Source: Faecalibacterium sp. I3-3-33
GTDB taxonomy: Bacteria; Bacillota; Clostridia; Oscillospirales; Ruminococcaceae
DNA: 64,000 bases
Direction of reading: 5' to 3'
Assembly: GCF_023347295.1 (NCBI RefSeq)
Contig: NZ_CP094469.1
Coordinates: 2,728,001-2,792,000 of the forward strand
Under the pieces are notes generated by a model. That model saw nothing but the letters and a program-made list of their open reading frames with translations. It had not been told where the DNA came from and did no database searches. The position numbers and the translations under genes are program-made. This document shows, piece by piece, positions 21,761 to 29,965 of this stretch (the first letter of the stretch is position 1; each line of letters opens with the position of its first letter).

Positions 21761-21977
21761 CCAAGGGGTGAAGGCTTTTGCACCGGGTCAATCTTCAAAA
21801 GTTGATTTCCGTGTTTTTCGGGAAGGGCTGTCCTTCCCTTGCTGACACTATCCTAACGCAGTGAGAATATTTTGTCAATAATATTTTCTTATCGCGAGAA
21901 CAAATTGTCGTGCGTGACAAAAACTTCCGAAAAATGTCATCACTTTGACGAAACAATGGATACAATGCACCTTTTTA

Positions 21978-22006
21978 TTGTAAATTTCTGTCATTTCTGC
22001 TATGAT
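21978..22006 (+). promoter_or_regulatory. Promoter of the YheO-type regulator
   Basis: TTGTAA (21978-21983), a 17-base spacer and TATGAT (22001-22006). The rest of the 21681-22070 divergent interval is AT-rich control DNA with the hairpins listed separately. Confidence 0.68.
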
Positions 22007-22018
22007 AGCAATAGAACA

Positions 22019-22042
22019 CGCGTGAGAATTTTTTCTCACGCG
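22019..22042. promoter_or_regulatory. 10-bp inverted repeat, putative operator or leader hairpin
   Basis: CGCGTGAGAA and TTCTCACGCG separated by TTTT, perfect over ten base pairs. It starts about six bases after the predicted transcription start and ends 28 bases before the regulator ATG, so it could be an autoregulatory operator or an RNA hairpin. Confidence 0.6.
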
Positions 22043-22070
22043 CTCCAGCAGTACAAAAGAGGTGAACGGG

Positions 22071-22706
22071 ATGGATGCAAGACTTGAGCCTTATCGCGTA
22101 GTGGTATCTTTTCTGGGGGAGGCGCTGGGCCCGGACTACGAAGTAGTTCTGCACGACCTTACCAGTGAGGACGGCACCATTGTTGCCATCGTCAACAACC
22201 ACATCAGCGGCCGCACCGAGGGTGCGCCCCTTTCCAACATGGCGCTGCGCTTCATTCAGGAGCGGATGTACGAAAAGCAGGATTATCTGGCGGGCTATCA
22301 GGGCGCTTCGCAGGCCAAGGGGCGTCTGCGCTCCTCCACCATGTTCATCAAGGACAACGGCCAGCTCATCGGCATGCTCTGCGTCAACTTTGATGCCGGC
22401 AAGTACAGCCGCATCGCGCAGGAGCTGCTCACCCTCTGCGGCGCGCACACCGAGCCCTCCTCTACCGGCATCGGGGTGGAGAACTTTGTCAGTTCCCTGC
22501 CCGACGCCGTGCACAGCGCCATTGCCGAGGTGACCGGCAGCGCCGGGCTGCCGCCCGACCGGCTGACCATGGAGGAGAAGATCCGCATCGTGGAGTCCTT
22601 GCACCACGCGGGCATCTTTTATATGAAGGGCGCCGTCAGTGAGGTCGCCGCCCAGCTGGGCTCCTCGGAGGCCACCATCTACCGCTACCTGAGCAAGCTG
22701 AAGTGA
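22071..22706 (+). CDS. YheO-like PAS plus HTH transcriptional regulator
   Basis: 211 residues. Start ATG 22071 has AGAGGTG seven bases before it; an in-frame GTG at 22062 lies inside that site. Residues 5-115 are the YheO-like PAS_6 domain (GPDYEVVLHDL, then GRLRSSTMFIKDNGQLIGML). Residues 165-211 are the DauR-type HTH (MKGAVSEVAAQLGSSEATIY, then RYLSKLK). Family members such as DauR control amino-acid catabolism. Its divergence from ridA / desulfidase / symporter makes it the likely local regulator, sensing the amino acid or a product through the PAS domain. Confidence 0.88.
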   Translation: MDARLEPYRVVVSFLGEALGPDYEVVLHDLTSEDGTIVAIVNNHISGRTEGAPLSNMALRFIQERMYEKQDYLAGYQGASQAKGRLRSSTMFIKDNGQLIGMLCVNFDAGKYSRIAQELLTLCGAHTEPSSTGIGVENFVSSLPDAVHSAIAEVTGSAGLPPDRLTMEEKIRIVESLHHAGIFYMKGAVSEVAAQLGSSEATIYRYLSKLK

Positions 22707-22834
22707 GCTGTGAAGGAACTGCTCCATGAAAAAGGAATCGCCCACTTGAGCGAAGAGGGGCAGTATCTTTGTGCCAACGAGGGGACTCCACAGTACGAAG
22801 ACCCTGCTTGCTACGGCTATGAACACCTTTTGAA
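22707..22834. other. Short intergenic stretch, no gene supported
   Basis: An open frame begins at GTG 22710 and overlaps the hydrolase start, but it has no ribosome site and crosses the hydrolase promoter. I treat it as non-coding. Confidence 0.4.
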
Positions 22835-22863
22835 TTGCAAAATGATTTTTCAGTTGCTATACT
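22835..22863 (+). promoter_or_regulatory. Promoter of the hydrolase gene at 22897
   Basis: TTGCAA (22835-22840), a 17-base spacer and TATACT (22858-22863). Confidence 0.72.
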
Positions 22864-22896
22864 GGGCTTATCGAAAATTTTCGGGAGGATGCCGCA

Positions 22897-23580
22897 ATGA
22901 CCGCACAGACAATGCAAATCGGGAACAGACCTTGCCGCATTTACGGCGAAGCCCATGCGGAATACCTACTGCTCCAACTGACCGGTGAACATGAGCTGCA
23001 AAGCATGGAAAGCGAGGTTACCGTTATTGCGCAGAGTGCGCACCACTTTCTGTTTGCGGCCATTCCGGTGGAAAGCTGGAATGATGCACTATCTCCGTGG
23101 GAAGCCCCTGCTGTGTGGGGAAAGCAAGGCTTTGGGGGCAAGGCTGCGGAAACCCTGCGCTTTCTGACAGAGCAGGTCATTCCCACGCTGAAGCAGCAGT
23201 TTCGTCTCCCGGAAAACGTCAAAATCATTCTGGGCGGCTATTCGCTGGCGGGATTGTTTGCGTTGTGGGCATCCACCCAGACCGATTTGTTCTACGGTGT
23301 CGCCGCTGCATCTCCTTCTGTTTGGTTTCCTGGCTGGATCGAGTTTGAGCAGCAGCGCCCGATGCAGACGCAGCGCGTTTATCTGAGCCTTGGCGACAAG
23401 GAAGAGCACACGAAAAACGCCGTCATGGCTGCGGTGGGGGATAATATCCGCACCCTGCACAGTCGGCTTGCAGAGCGTAGCACAGATTGCACGCTTGAAT
23501 GGAACAGCGGCGGGCATTTCAAAGACGCCGACCTACGCACTGCGAAAGCCTTTCGGTGGACGATGGAGGAACACACATGA
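22897..23580 (+). CDS. Alpha/beta hydrolase, esterase-like
   Basis: 227 residues with GGGAGGATG before the ATG. The nucleophile elbow GGYSLAG has Ser116, and the catalytic His is likely His207 in NSGGHFKDAD; an Asp in LGDKEEH near 167 could be the acid. This is the putative esterase (esterase D / IroE-like) fold. No signal peptide. The start codon of the next gene overlaps its stop (ATGA), so both are translated together from the promoter at 22835-22863. Substrate unknown. Confidence 0.82.
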   Translation: MTAQTMQIGNRPCRIYGEAHAEYLLLQLTGEHELQSMESEVTVIAQSAHHFLFAAIPVESWNDALSPWEAPAVWGKQGFGGKAAETLRFLTEQVIPTLKQQFRLPENVKIILGGYSLAGLFALWASTQTDLFYGVAAASPSVWFPGWIEFEQQRPMQTQRVYLSLGDKEEHTKNAVMAAVGDNIRTLHSRLAERSTDCTLEWNSGGHFKDADLRTAKAFRWTMEEHT

Positions 23581-24014
23581 CCATTTTGATTGATGCAGAC
23601 GGCTGTCCGGTGGTGAACCTGACATTGCAGATTGCAAAACAGTTCGGCGTTCCTGTCATCATCCTGTGCGACACAGCTCACCAAATCGAGCGGGAAGGTG
23701 CGCAGACGCTGGTGTTCGATAAAGGGGCTGACAGCGTAGATTTTGCCCTCGTCAACCGGGTAAAGCCGGGGGATATCGTCGTGACACAGGACTACGGGCT
23801 GGCGAGTATGTGCCTTGCCAAGTGCGCCCGGGTGCTGAACCAGAATGGTCTGGAATACACCGCCGACAACATAGACGCCCTCATGTTGCGGCGTTATGAA
23901 AACAAAAAGCTCCTCCGCGCAGGAAAGCACCCCAAGGGGAGCCCAAAGCGGACGAAGGAGCAGGATGTCAGGTTTACGGATACGCTTGAGAAGATCTTGA
24001 ACTACAACCATTGA
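23577..24014 (+). CDS. UPF0178 (YaiI/YqxD, DUF188) protein
   Basis: 145 residues. MTILIDADGCPVVNLTL at the N terminus, VDFALVNRVKPGDIVVTQDYGLA in the middle and the KEQD..F near the C terminus are the family signature. The conserved acidic residues (Asp6, Asp8, Asp77) resemble a PIN/NYN-type nuclease active site, but no activity is established for the family. Start overlaps the preceding hydrolase by four bases. Confidence 0.93.
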   Translation: MTILIDADGCPVVNLTLQIAKQFGVPVIILCDTAHQIEREGAQTLVFDKGADSVDFALVNRVKPGDIVVTQDYGLASMCLAKCARVLNQNGLEYTADNIDALMLRRYENKKLLRAGKHPKGSPKRTKEQDVRFTDTLEKILNYNH

Positions 24015-24041
24015 TACATCCTTTTGGAGGGATGGAAAAAC

Positions 24042-24089
24042 AAAAAGACATCAGCCTGAGCTGATGCCTTTTGTTGGCGGAGATGGTGG
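24042..24089. repeat. Partial duplicate of tRNA-Ser 3' end and terminator
   Basis: Matches 24297-24344 at 45 of 48 positions. The match covers the last 15 bases of the tRNA (CCA end included) and the following CATCAGC/GCTGATG terminator hairpin. The upstream tRNA body is not duplicated. Confidence 0.8.
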
Positions 24090-24176
24090 ATATTCTCCCG
24101 CGGGCTAAGCAACAGCAACGGGTTGCGTTTGCTGATTTTTCCGCAGCCCCTTGGCAGGGCTTTGAAAAATCAGAAC

Positions 24177-24232
24177 GCTGCCCCAACAACTCCTCCCTGT
24201 TTCTGCCACAGGCAGCGGTCGTCGTCGTTGCA
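24177..24232. repeat. 56-bp dispersed repeat B, copy 1
   Basis: Begins GCTGCCCCAACAACTCCTCC and ends GTCGTCGTCGTTGCA. A second copy of identical length is at 54770-54825. Both contain a small hairpin (CTGCC/GGCAG here, CCGCC/GGCGG there) with paired base changes. Confidence 0.75.
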
Positions 24233-24329
24233 CTGGGCTGATTGCTTGCGGTCTGCGGACCGCCGCCCTGTTCTCATCCTCACCATCTTAGCCGCAAAAA
24301 AGGCATCAGCCTAAGCCGATGCCTTTTGT

Positions 24330-24420
24330 TGGCGGAGATGGTGGGATTCGAACCCACGTGCCCGGTTAAGGACAAAACGATTTCGAGTCGTTCTCGTTAC
24401 GACCACTTCGATACATCTCC
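24330..24420 (-). tRNA. tRNA-Ser (CGA)
   Basis: On the minus strand it starts GGAGATGTATCGAAGTGGTC and ends CATCTCCGCCA. The anticodon loop CTCGAAA gives CGA, and a long variable arm (about 17 bases) is present as expected for serine. A terminator hairpin follows at 24302-24323. Confidence 0.96.
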
Positions 24421-24564
24421 ATAATAAACCTTACATAGTATAACAAAAAAGCCTGCTGCCGTCAACACTTTTCTCCATGTACCGCGCAAAGCGCGCAGGG
24501 CAAAGGCCGACTGCTGCGGCCTGAATCGGCAGTACGCTGTTTAAAGCAGTTTTACACACAAAAA

Positions 24565-24600
24565 ACAGGCCGCCGCACAAAGCTTTGTGCGGCGGCCTGT
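24565..24600 (-). terminator. Terminator of the lipoprotein gene at 24617
   Basis: CAGGCCGCCGCACAAAGC pairs with GCTTTGTGCGGCGGCCTG, perfect. On the minus strand it is followed by TTTTTTGTGTG. Confidence 0.75.
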
Positions 24601-24616
24601 GGTCGTGCTTCAAAGG

Positions 24617-25192
24617 TCAGGCGGTAGTGCTCGCATCGGGCTCCGATGCCCCGCTGGAACCGGAACCGGACGACGACTCGTTGAACGCATCGTACACTTC
24701 CTTAGTGATCTCCCAGTTCATGGAATACTCAGAGTTTTCGCGGATGGGAATGTACTTGAACACCACGGTCTGACCCTCATCCAAAGCAGGGAAGTGGTCG
24801 GCTGCCAGATGGATGGTGATGGGCTTTTTCTTGTAGATCAGGCTGTTCTCGGCGTCCAGAATACGCACGCCGCCGTAGGTATCGCTGAAGTAGACCTGCT
24901 TGCCCTCCACATCCTTTACAGCAACAGAGAAACGGTAGGGGTCCAGCGGGATGGGGTTTTGACGGGCAGACTCGATATCCACCATCAGGGTGCAGGTTCC
25001 ACCCTCGATCTTCATGCTTCTCAGGCCGGCTCTCACCGGCAGCTCGCTGGTGATCGCACCGGGCAGCGTTTTGCAGACCGGGTTCTTGGGATCCTGATAT
25101 TCACAGCCGTTCAGCAGACCGGCACCGACCACAGCCACAGCGGTGGCCGCCGAATACTTCAGGAATGCGCGGCGGGAAAATGTATAAGACAT
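24617..25192 (-). CDS. Twin-arginine lipoprotein, telokin-like (family A)
   Basis: 191 residues. The N terminus SRRAFLKYSAATAVAVVGAG followed by LLNGC is a Tat-type signal with a lipobox, so the mature protein would be lipid-anchored at Cys30 on the outer face of the membrane. The rest looks like a beta-sandwich (DUF4352/telokin-like) and ends in a Ser/Gly-rich tail. The phrase EYSMNWEI near the C terminus matches EFSANWEL of the next gene, so the two are paralogues. GGAGGAAC precedes the ATG. Function unknown. Confidence 0.75.
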   Translation of the reverse strand: MSYTFSRRAFLKYSAATAVAVVGAGLLNGCEYQDPKNPVCKTLPGAITSELPVRAGLRSMKIEGGTCTLMVDIESARQNPIPLDPYRFSVAVKDVEGKQVYFSDTYGGVRILDAENSLIYKKKPITIHLAADHFPALDEGQTVVFKYIPIRENSEYSMNWEITKEVYDAFNESSSGSGSSGASEPDASTTA

Positions 25193-25239
25193 GGTTTGTT
25201 CCTCCGTTTTTTACCAGTATGTTCTTCCGGCCAAGGGGG

Positions 25240-25755
25240 TCAGGTCGTGGTGGAATCGGAGAGATCCGGCTCCAGAACGTCTGCGGCCAGCTCCCAGTTG
25301 GCGCTGAACTCGCTGTACTGCAGGTCAGGGTAGTAGGTAAGGGTCACAGGGCCGTCTGTCAGCGCGTTCAGGCCCTTTGCTTTCACATAATAGGTGAAGG
25401 TCTCGCCCTGCTTGACCTGATGGCTCAGAGAATCCGGGCTAGTCACCTGCAACTTGTCGTTCTGGTAGGCCAAGTATCCGTCTGCCTTTACGGCAAAGTT
25501 TGCCTTAGTGACCTCCAGCGCGTTTTTACGGCCGTTGGTCACCACCAGCCGGAACAAGGTGGTGTTGGAATCTTCATCGTATTCCACCCGGTCCAGCGTG
25601 GTACGAACCTTCAGCACAACATTGCTGGTGCCGGGGGCGTGCTGCACCGGATTGTAACCGTACTCACAGCCGCTCAGCAGGCTGCTGCCCGCTACGGCCA
25701 CAGCGGTAAGTGCGGTATATTTCAGGAAAGAGCGGCGGGAAAATTCCCCAGTCAT
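25240..25755 (-). CDS. Twin-arginine lipoprotein, telokin-like (family A)
   Basis: 171 residues from ATG 25755 with GAAGGAGGAAC upstream; the longer frame to 25797 is not needed. Signal SRRSFLKYTALTAVAVAGSS then LLSGC (lipid Cys at 30). The mature part has alternating beta-type segments (TLFRLVVTNGRKNALEVTKA) typical of ligand- or partner-binding Ig-like folds. Paralogue of the gene at 24617, which starts 47 bases after this stop on the same strand; probably one operon. Confidence 0.75.
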   Translation of the reverse strand: MTGEFSRRSFLKYTALTAVAVAGSSLLSGCEYGYNPVQHAPGTSNVVLKVRTTLDRVEYDEDSNTTLFRLVVTNGRKNALEVTKANFAVKADGYLAYQNDKLQVTSPDSLSHQVKQGETFTYYVKAKGLNALTDGPVTLTYYPDLQYSEFSANWELAADVLEPDLSDSTTT

Positions 25756-25925
25756 ATTCGTTCCTCCTTCAGGACACATCAATACAGATTCTGCCATAGG
25801 GCACTACCTATACAATAGGCGAAACAGAGAAAAATGTCAATGATTTTCCGCAAAACAAATGTGAAGATTTTGTGGCAGCATCGTACATTTTAGACGAAGC
25901 TTAAGCAGTTTTTCTGGCAATTCTA

Positions 25926-26543
25926 TCAGCTGCGGATCACGTCGGAAGCGTTCATCACAAAGGTCAGGCTCTTGCCCTCCAGGAAGGTAGGCACATAGGT
26001 GACTTTCAGCTGCTTCCAGTCCTTGGGCACCATGAGCATCAGCACGATATAGGCGCTGCCCTGCGGGGGCAGGCTCTCCACATCGGAAAAGCTCTGGGAA
26101 TTGGCGTTGTACAGCGAGATATTGGCGCAGCAGGCTGCGGGCTGGTCATCGCAGACGGCGGTAAAATCCGGGGTAGCGGCGGCCATGGCCTGAAAGTTTG
26201 CGTCCACGTTCTCCAGCGGGGGCACGGGGTAGGCTTCGTTGATGGCATCAATGCCCTGTGCGCCGATGGCGTAGCTCTCGGTCTTGCTGCGGTTGACGGT
26301 GGTCACCCGCACGCCCAGATACTCATAGCCTGCCGGCTGCACGGGGTCCTGCGTCAGGTGGAACACGCTGGTCAGCTGCACGCCCAAGCCGTTCCAGTTG
26401 CGGACGGTATCGCCCACCTTGACCTCCACCACGGTATCGCTGCCGTTGGACTTGCAGCCGCCCAGCAGGCTGGCTGCGCCCAGTGCAGCGGCGGATGCAC
26501 CGGTGCACTTGAGGAAGCTGCGGCGGGAAATGACAGTAGACAT
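25926..26543 (-). CDS. Twin-arginine lipoprotein (family B)
   Basis: 205 residues with CAAGGAGGATA upstream of the ATG. Signal SRRSFLKCTGASAAALGAAS and lipobox LLGGC (Cys30). The C-terminal phrase VPKDWKQLKVTYVPTF aligns with VPEDWQTLELTWHPDF in the gene at 29152, defining a second paralogous pair. The mature domain is about 170 residues, beta-rich, with two adjacent Cys (AACC) near 137. No known enzymatic motif. Confidence 0.72.
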   Translation of the reverse strand: MSTVISRRSFLKCTGASAAALGAASLLGGCKSNGSDTVVEVKVGDTVRNWNGLGVQLTSVFHLTQDPVQPAGYEYLGVRVTTVNRSKTESYAIGAQGIDAINEAYPVPPLENVDANFQAMAAATPDFTAVCDDQPAACCANISLYNANSQSFSDVESLPPQGSAYIVLMLMVPKDWKQLKVTYVPTFLEGKSLTFVMNASDVIRS

Positions 26544-26661
26544 AACGTTATATCCTCCTTGAAGGGTGATTTTCTTTTTTCTTTCTTATTTGGTTATACC
26601 GTTTCCTGTGCACAGATGCAAGAGCCCGGGGCGATTCTTTACAACAATTTCACAAGCGAGG

Positions 26662-27357
26662 TCACTCCTGCGGCGAAAGCCCCTTGACGTGGGTCTCGCT
26701 GGTTTTGACCAAATTTAACAGGCTGGGCGTGTACAGCGGGAATTCCCGCGTCAGGCTCTCGGTAGTCATGGCAAGACAGGCAGGGTCCTTGACGCCCTCG
26801 CCGCCGTTCACATCCTGTCCGTCCAGCAGTGCCTCCACATTGGCTTCAGCCATCCGCATCACAGCGTCGGAATAGCCGTGCCAACGGTGCGGCTCAATGC
26901 TGAACATACTGGAAGCATTGTGCGGCTCTGCGGAGTAGAGCAGCCGGAACATCTTGGCTACCGCCATCATCAGGTAAGCGCTCACCTCGGTGGTCAGTGC
27001 CTTGCTGTGGCACTGGCCGATCTTGGCGTAGAGCACGTTCAGGCTGTTAGAGATGAGTTTTTTGTTCATGGTGGGCAGCACGCTGCCGTGGTAGACGTTG
27101 TCCTTCATCTTTTCGGGGTTGGGCAGATCCTCGGCAGAGAGCATCATTCCGTTGCGCTCGGCGCTGCGCCCCAGCAGGTAGTCGCAGGAAACATTATAAT
27201 AGTCTGCCACCCGCACCACAAAGTCCAAGCCGCACTCGCGGATGCCTTTTTCGTAGTGGGACAGCAGCGCCTGAGAGACCCCCAGATCCTCTGCCGCCTG
27301 CTTTTGGGTGATGCCGCGCTCCTTGCGCAGCAGCTTGATGATACGATTGAACTCCAT
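26662..27357 (-). CDS. XRE-family helix-turn-helix regulator
   Basis: 231 residues. Residues 3-60 form a Cro/CI-type HTH (LLRKERGITQKQAAEDLGVS, then LSHYEKG). The remaining 165 residues are helical and of no family I recognise. GAGGAGAG precedes the ATG. It stops 118 bases upstream of the family B lipoprotein on the same strand and may regulate the lipoprotein cluster; that is inference from position. Confidence 0.85.
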   Translation of the reverse strand: MEFNRIIKLLRKERGITQKQAAEDLGVSQALLSHYEKGIRECGLDFVVRVADYYNVSCDYLLGRSAERNGMMLSAEDLPNPEKMKDNVYHGSVLPTMNKKLISNSLNVLYAKIGQCHSKALTTEVSAYLMMAVAKMFRLLYSAEPHNASSMFSIEPHRWHGYSDAVMRMAEANVEALLDGQDVNGGEGVKDPACLAMTTESLTREFPLYTPSLLNLVKTSETHVKGLSPQE

Positions 27358-27428
27358 GGTGTGCTCTCCTCAATCTCCAAAGGATCTATTTTTTGGTAAC
27401 ATCCTTGTTTTTGGTTTACAACAGGTTG

Positions 27429-27457
27429 ATTATACACATTGGAAAACGACTTGTAAA
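27429..27457 (-). promoter_or_regulatory. Promoter of the XRE regulator
   Basis: On the minus strand TTTACA (27457-27452), a 17-base spacer and TATAAT (27434-27429). The 27358-27773 interval is AT-rich and also holds a TATAAT at 27666-27671 facing the LRR lipoprotein; I see no gene in it. Confidence 0.65.
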
Positions 27458-27773
27458 GCAAGAAAAATGCCGATATTTTTCGTCTTTTTTCGTCATTATT
27501 GTCAAAAGTCTTGCCGGGTGCCCCACATCTATGCTAAACTATGGGTATTAACACATAGATTTTGTGTTTCCACCGCGGCAAAAAACCGACAGACGTTGTG
27601 AAAGCACGTCTTTTTCGAAACAAAAAATTTTCAAATGGGTGGTTCCATCTTTCCAAAGTTTGTGCTATAATCTCTTTTTGGCGACTGTTCTTGACCGGCG
27701 CACAAATCTGCAAAGGACAAGCCAGACGCTATAAAAGGTAATATACCAAGAATAAGAAAGAGGAAACTTCACC

Positions 27774-28340
27774 ATGAAACTCGAGCGCAAAGTCCGTCTG
27801 TGCAGCGCTGCCGCTGCTGTCCTGATCGCCGCCATCGCCCTGACCGGCTGCGGCGGCTCCAAGACCACTGCTTCTTCCGCAGCCGCTTCTTCTGTGGCTA
27901 CTTCCACCGCTGCTGCCACCAACAACAGCTGCGGCGAGGGCGTGACCTGGGCACTGGCTGACGGCACCCTGACCATCAGCGGCACCGGCCGTATGACCAA
28001 CTTCACCAAGGACGCCCCGGCTCCCTGGGCTGATCAGGCCGACCAGATCACCACCATTGAGGTGGAGGGCACCGTTACCAGCGTGGGCGCTACCGCCTTC
28101 AAGGACTGCACTGCCCTGACCACCGTGAACATCGCCGACGGCGTGGAGTACATCGAGGCCGGCGCTTTCAACGGCTGCACCGCCCTGACCGAGGTCAACA
28201 TCCCCCTGAGCGTGGGCTACATCAAGACCGGCGCATTCAAGGACTGCAACGCCCTGACCAGCGTGACCATCCGCGACAACTGCCGTCTGGACATGAACGT
28301 GTTCCCCGCTACCGTGGAGGTCAACCGCGCCGAGGGCTAA
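27774..28340 (+). CDS. Leucine-rich-repeat (BspA-like, LRR_5) lipoprotein
   Basis: 188 residues. Signal peptide ending in the lipobox ALTGC, so a lipid-anchored surface protein, followed by a Ser/Ala/Thr-rich linker. Residues 100-180 hold three to four BspA-type repeats of about 23 residues with the pattern AFKDCTALTTVNIADGVEYI. BspA-like proteins bind host or bacterial surface partners; this one is short. A TATAAT lies about 100 bases upstream and AGAGGAAA precedes the ATG. Confidence 0.85.
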   Translation: MKLERKVRLCSAAAAVLIAAIALTGCGGSKTTASSAAASSVATSTAAATNNSCGEGVTWALADGTLTISGTGRMTNFTKDAPAPWADQADQITTIEVEGTVTSVGATAFKDCTALTTVNIADGVEYIEAGAFNGCTALTEVNIPLSVGYIKTGAFKDCNALTSVTIRDNCRLDMNVFPATVEVNRAEG

Positions 28341-28378
28341 GCCCCATCCGTAATTTTAAACCAAAAGAGGTGTGATCC

Positions 28379-29053
28379 ATGAAAACCTTCAAACTTCATC
28401 TCATCCGCCACGGCATAACCGCGGGCAACCTGCAGGGCCTGTACATCGGCAGCGGCACTGACCTGCCCCTGTGCGACGAGGGACGCGCCCAGCTGGCTGA
28501 CCTGAAGGAGCGGTTCGCCTACCCGCAGGTAGATACTGTTTTCTCTTCCCCCCTGCTGCGTGCGGTGGAAACCGCCAACATCCTGTTCCCCGGAGCTGCC
28601 CACCAGTTTACGGTGCACGATCTGCGGGAGGCCGGTTTTGGCAAGTTTGAGGGCAGACCTGTGAAGGAGCTCGTGCAGGACGAGGACTTTAAAAAGTGGA
28701 TCACCCCGGGCTCCGGCTATCTGCCGGAGGGCGCAGAGCCCACCGAGCAGTTCCACGCCCGCTGCGCCGACAGCCTGATGAAGCTGTTCGAGTACATGAT
28801 CCGCATGGACGTTACCGAGGCCGCCTGCGTGACCCACGGCGGCGTGATCATGAGTATGCTCAGCCAGCGCGCCGTGCCCACCCGCCACCCCGAGCAGTGG
28901 ATGGCAGACCCCGGCTGCGGCTACACCGTGCAGACCGATGTGCAGCTGTGGATGCGGGACAAGCTGGTGGAGGCCATCGACATCGTACCCTTTGGCTACG
29001 CCGACACCCTGCAGGGGCAGGCCGAGGCCGAGGAGAACGAGAACTACGAATAA
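28379..29053 (+). CDS. Histidine phosphatase family protein
   Basis: 224 residues, phosphoglycerate-mutase-like fold. LIRHGITAGN near the N terminus carries the catalytic phospho-His; SSPLLRAVETA supplies the second Arg; Glu in REAGFGKFEG is the likely acid; THGG near residue 160 carries the second His. Such enzymes remove phosphate from small metabolites (cobalamin, sugar or nucleotide precursors). It follows the LRR lipoprotein by 38 bases with AAAAGAGGTG before the ATG. Confidence 0.92.
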   Translation: MKTFKLHLIRHGITAGNLQGLYIGSGTDLPLCDEGRAQLADLKERFAYPQVDTVFSSPLLRAVETANILFPGAAHQFTVHDLREAGFGKFEGRPVKELVQDEDFKKWITPGSGYLPEGAEPTEQFHARCADSLMKLFEYMIRMDVTEAACVTHGGVIMSMLSQRAVPTRHPEQWMADPGCGYTVQTDVQLWMRDKLVEAIDIVPFGYADTLQGQAEAEENENYE

Positions 29054-29080
29054 GAAAGGGTTACAGTTTCCCGCTGCCCC

Positions 29081-29109
29081 TTGACAGAACGCGCAGAATC
29101 CTTTATTGT
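29081..29109 (+). promoter_or_regulatory. Promoter of the lipoprotein-like gene at 29152
   Basis: TTGACA (29081-29086), a 17-base spacer and TATTGT (29104-29109). Confidence 0.72.
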
Positions 29110-29151
29110 TAAAGGGTAGTGTATTGTATCGTATACAGGAGGAACGCTGTC

Positions 29152-29757
29152 ATGTCCCAATCCATCTCCCGCCGGTCATTCCTGAAATGTGCCGGTTCCG
29201 GTGCGGTCAGCCTTGCGGCTGCGCTGCTTACCGGGGTCTGCGTTGCGGCGCAGCAGCCGTGTCTTGCGGGCGAGCCTGCCCTGCTGGACGGCAAAGCCGC
29301 CGTGGAGCTGCTGGGCTATGCCCCGGCACCGGAGCTGGGCGGCGTGCTGGTGTACCTCTCGGTGGAAAACCTCTCGGCAGCCAGCCTGCCGGTGGATACC
29401 AGCTATCTGCAAAGCCGGGGTCTGCGCACCCGGGAGCAGCTGTATAGCATGGGCACCGGCGTAACCGCTGCCTGCAACGGCCAGAGTGTGCCCTGCGGCA
29501 GCTTTGCCGCCCCGCTGTACAGCGAGAATGCGGCGGATGCTTCGGTGTTCACCCTGAACCTTGCCGCCGGGCGCGGTGCGCTGCTGCACTGCTTCTGCGC
29601 CGTGCCGGAGGACTGGCAGACCCTTGAGCTGACCTGGCACCCGGACTTTGCCGCCGGGCGCAGCGCCATCTTTACGGTGCGCCGCGATGCTGACGAAGCC
29701 GCTCTGGGCCCCGTGCCCACCACCCCCGCCGAGGTCGGCAGCGTGGTGGATCTGTAA
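29152..29757 (+). CDS. Twin-arginine exported protein (family B)
   Basis: 201 residues from ATG 29152 with CAGGAGGAACG upstream. Signal SRRSFLKCAGSGAVSLAAAL followed by LTGVC, a weaker lipobox than in the paralogue at 25926. Shares VPEDWQTLELTWHPDF and overall length with that paralogue. Opposite strand to the other cluster members and under its own promoter, so it may be an independently regulated copy. Function unknown. Confidence 0.72.
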   Translation: MSQSISRRSFLKCAGSGAVSLAAALLTGVCVAAQQPCLAGEPALLDGKAAVELLGYAPAPELGGVLVYLSVENLSAASLPVDTSYLQSRGLRTREQLYSMGTGVTAACNGQSVPCGSFAAPLYSENAADASVFTLNLAAGRGALLHCFCAVPEDWQTLELTWHPDFAAGRSAIFTVRRDADEAALGPVPTTPAEVGSVVDL

Positions 29758-29769
29758 CAGCATAGTAAA

Positions 29770-29803
29770 AGAGCCATTGCACAAGTTTGCGTGCAATGGC
29801 TCT
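29770..29803 (+). terminator. Terminator after the gene at 29152
   Basis: AGAGCCATTGCAC pairs with GTGCAATGGCTCT, followed by TTTTTTG. Confidence 0.8.
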
Positions 29804-29835
29804 TTTTTTGCAGCAAATGCCGTTTACCGCTGTGC

Positions 29836-29952
29836 CCCCTCCCGTGAAAAAGCGGCTCAGAAACGTCCGCAGACGTTTCTGAGCCGCAAATTATAATAAT
29901 AAATTTTCCGCTGAATATGCGCAAAGCAACGCGGAGCGTATTCAAAATCGTC
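29836..29952 (-). repeat. Stop-codon-proximal repeat with terminator, copy 2
   Basis: On the minus strand it starts 13 bases after the DUF3048 stop with GACGATTTTGAATACGCTCC, contains CAGCGGAAAATTTATT, and ends with a hairpin (29853-29886, TCTGCGGA loop region) followed by CTTTTTCACGGG. The flanks match copy 1; the stem sequence does not. Confidence 0.78.
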
Positions 29953-29965
29953 CAGTTGCCGGAGA

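Noticed and set aside
22710-22988. A 92-codon frame between the YheO-type regulator and the hydrolase
   Set aside because: No ribosome site; it runs through a good promoter and into the hydrolase in another frame.
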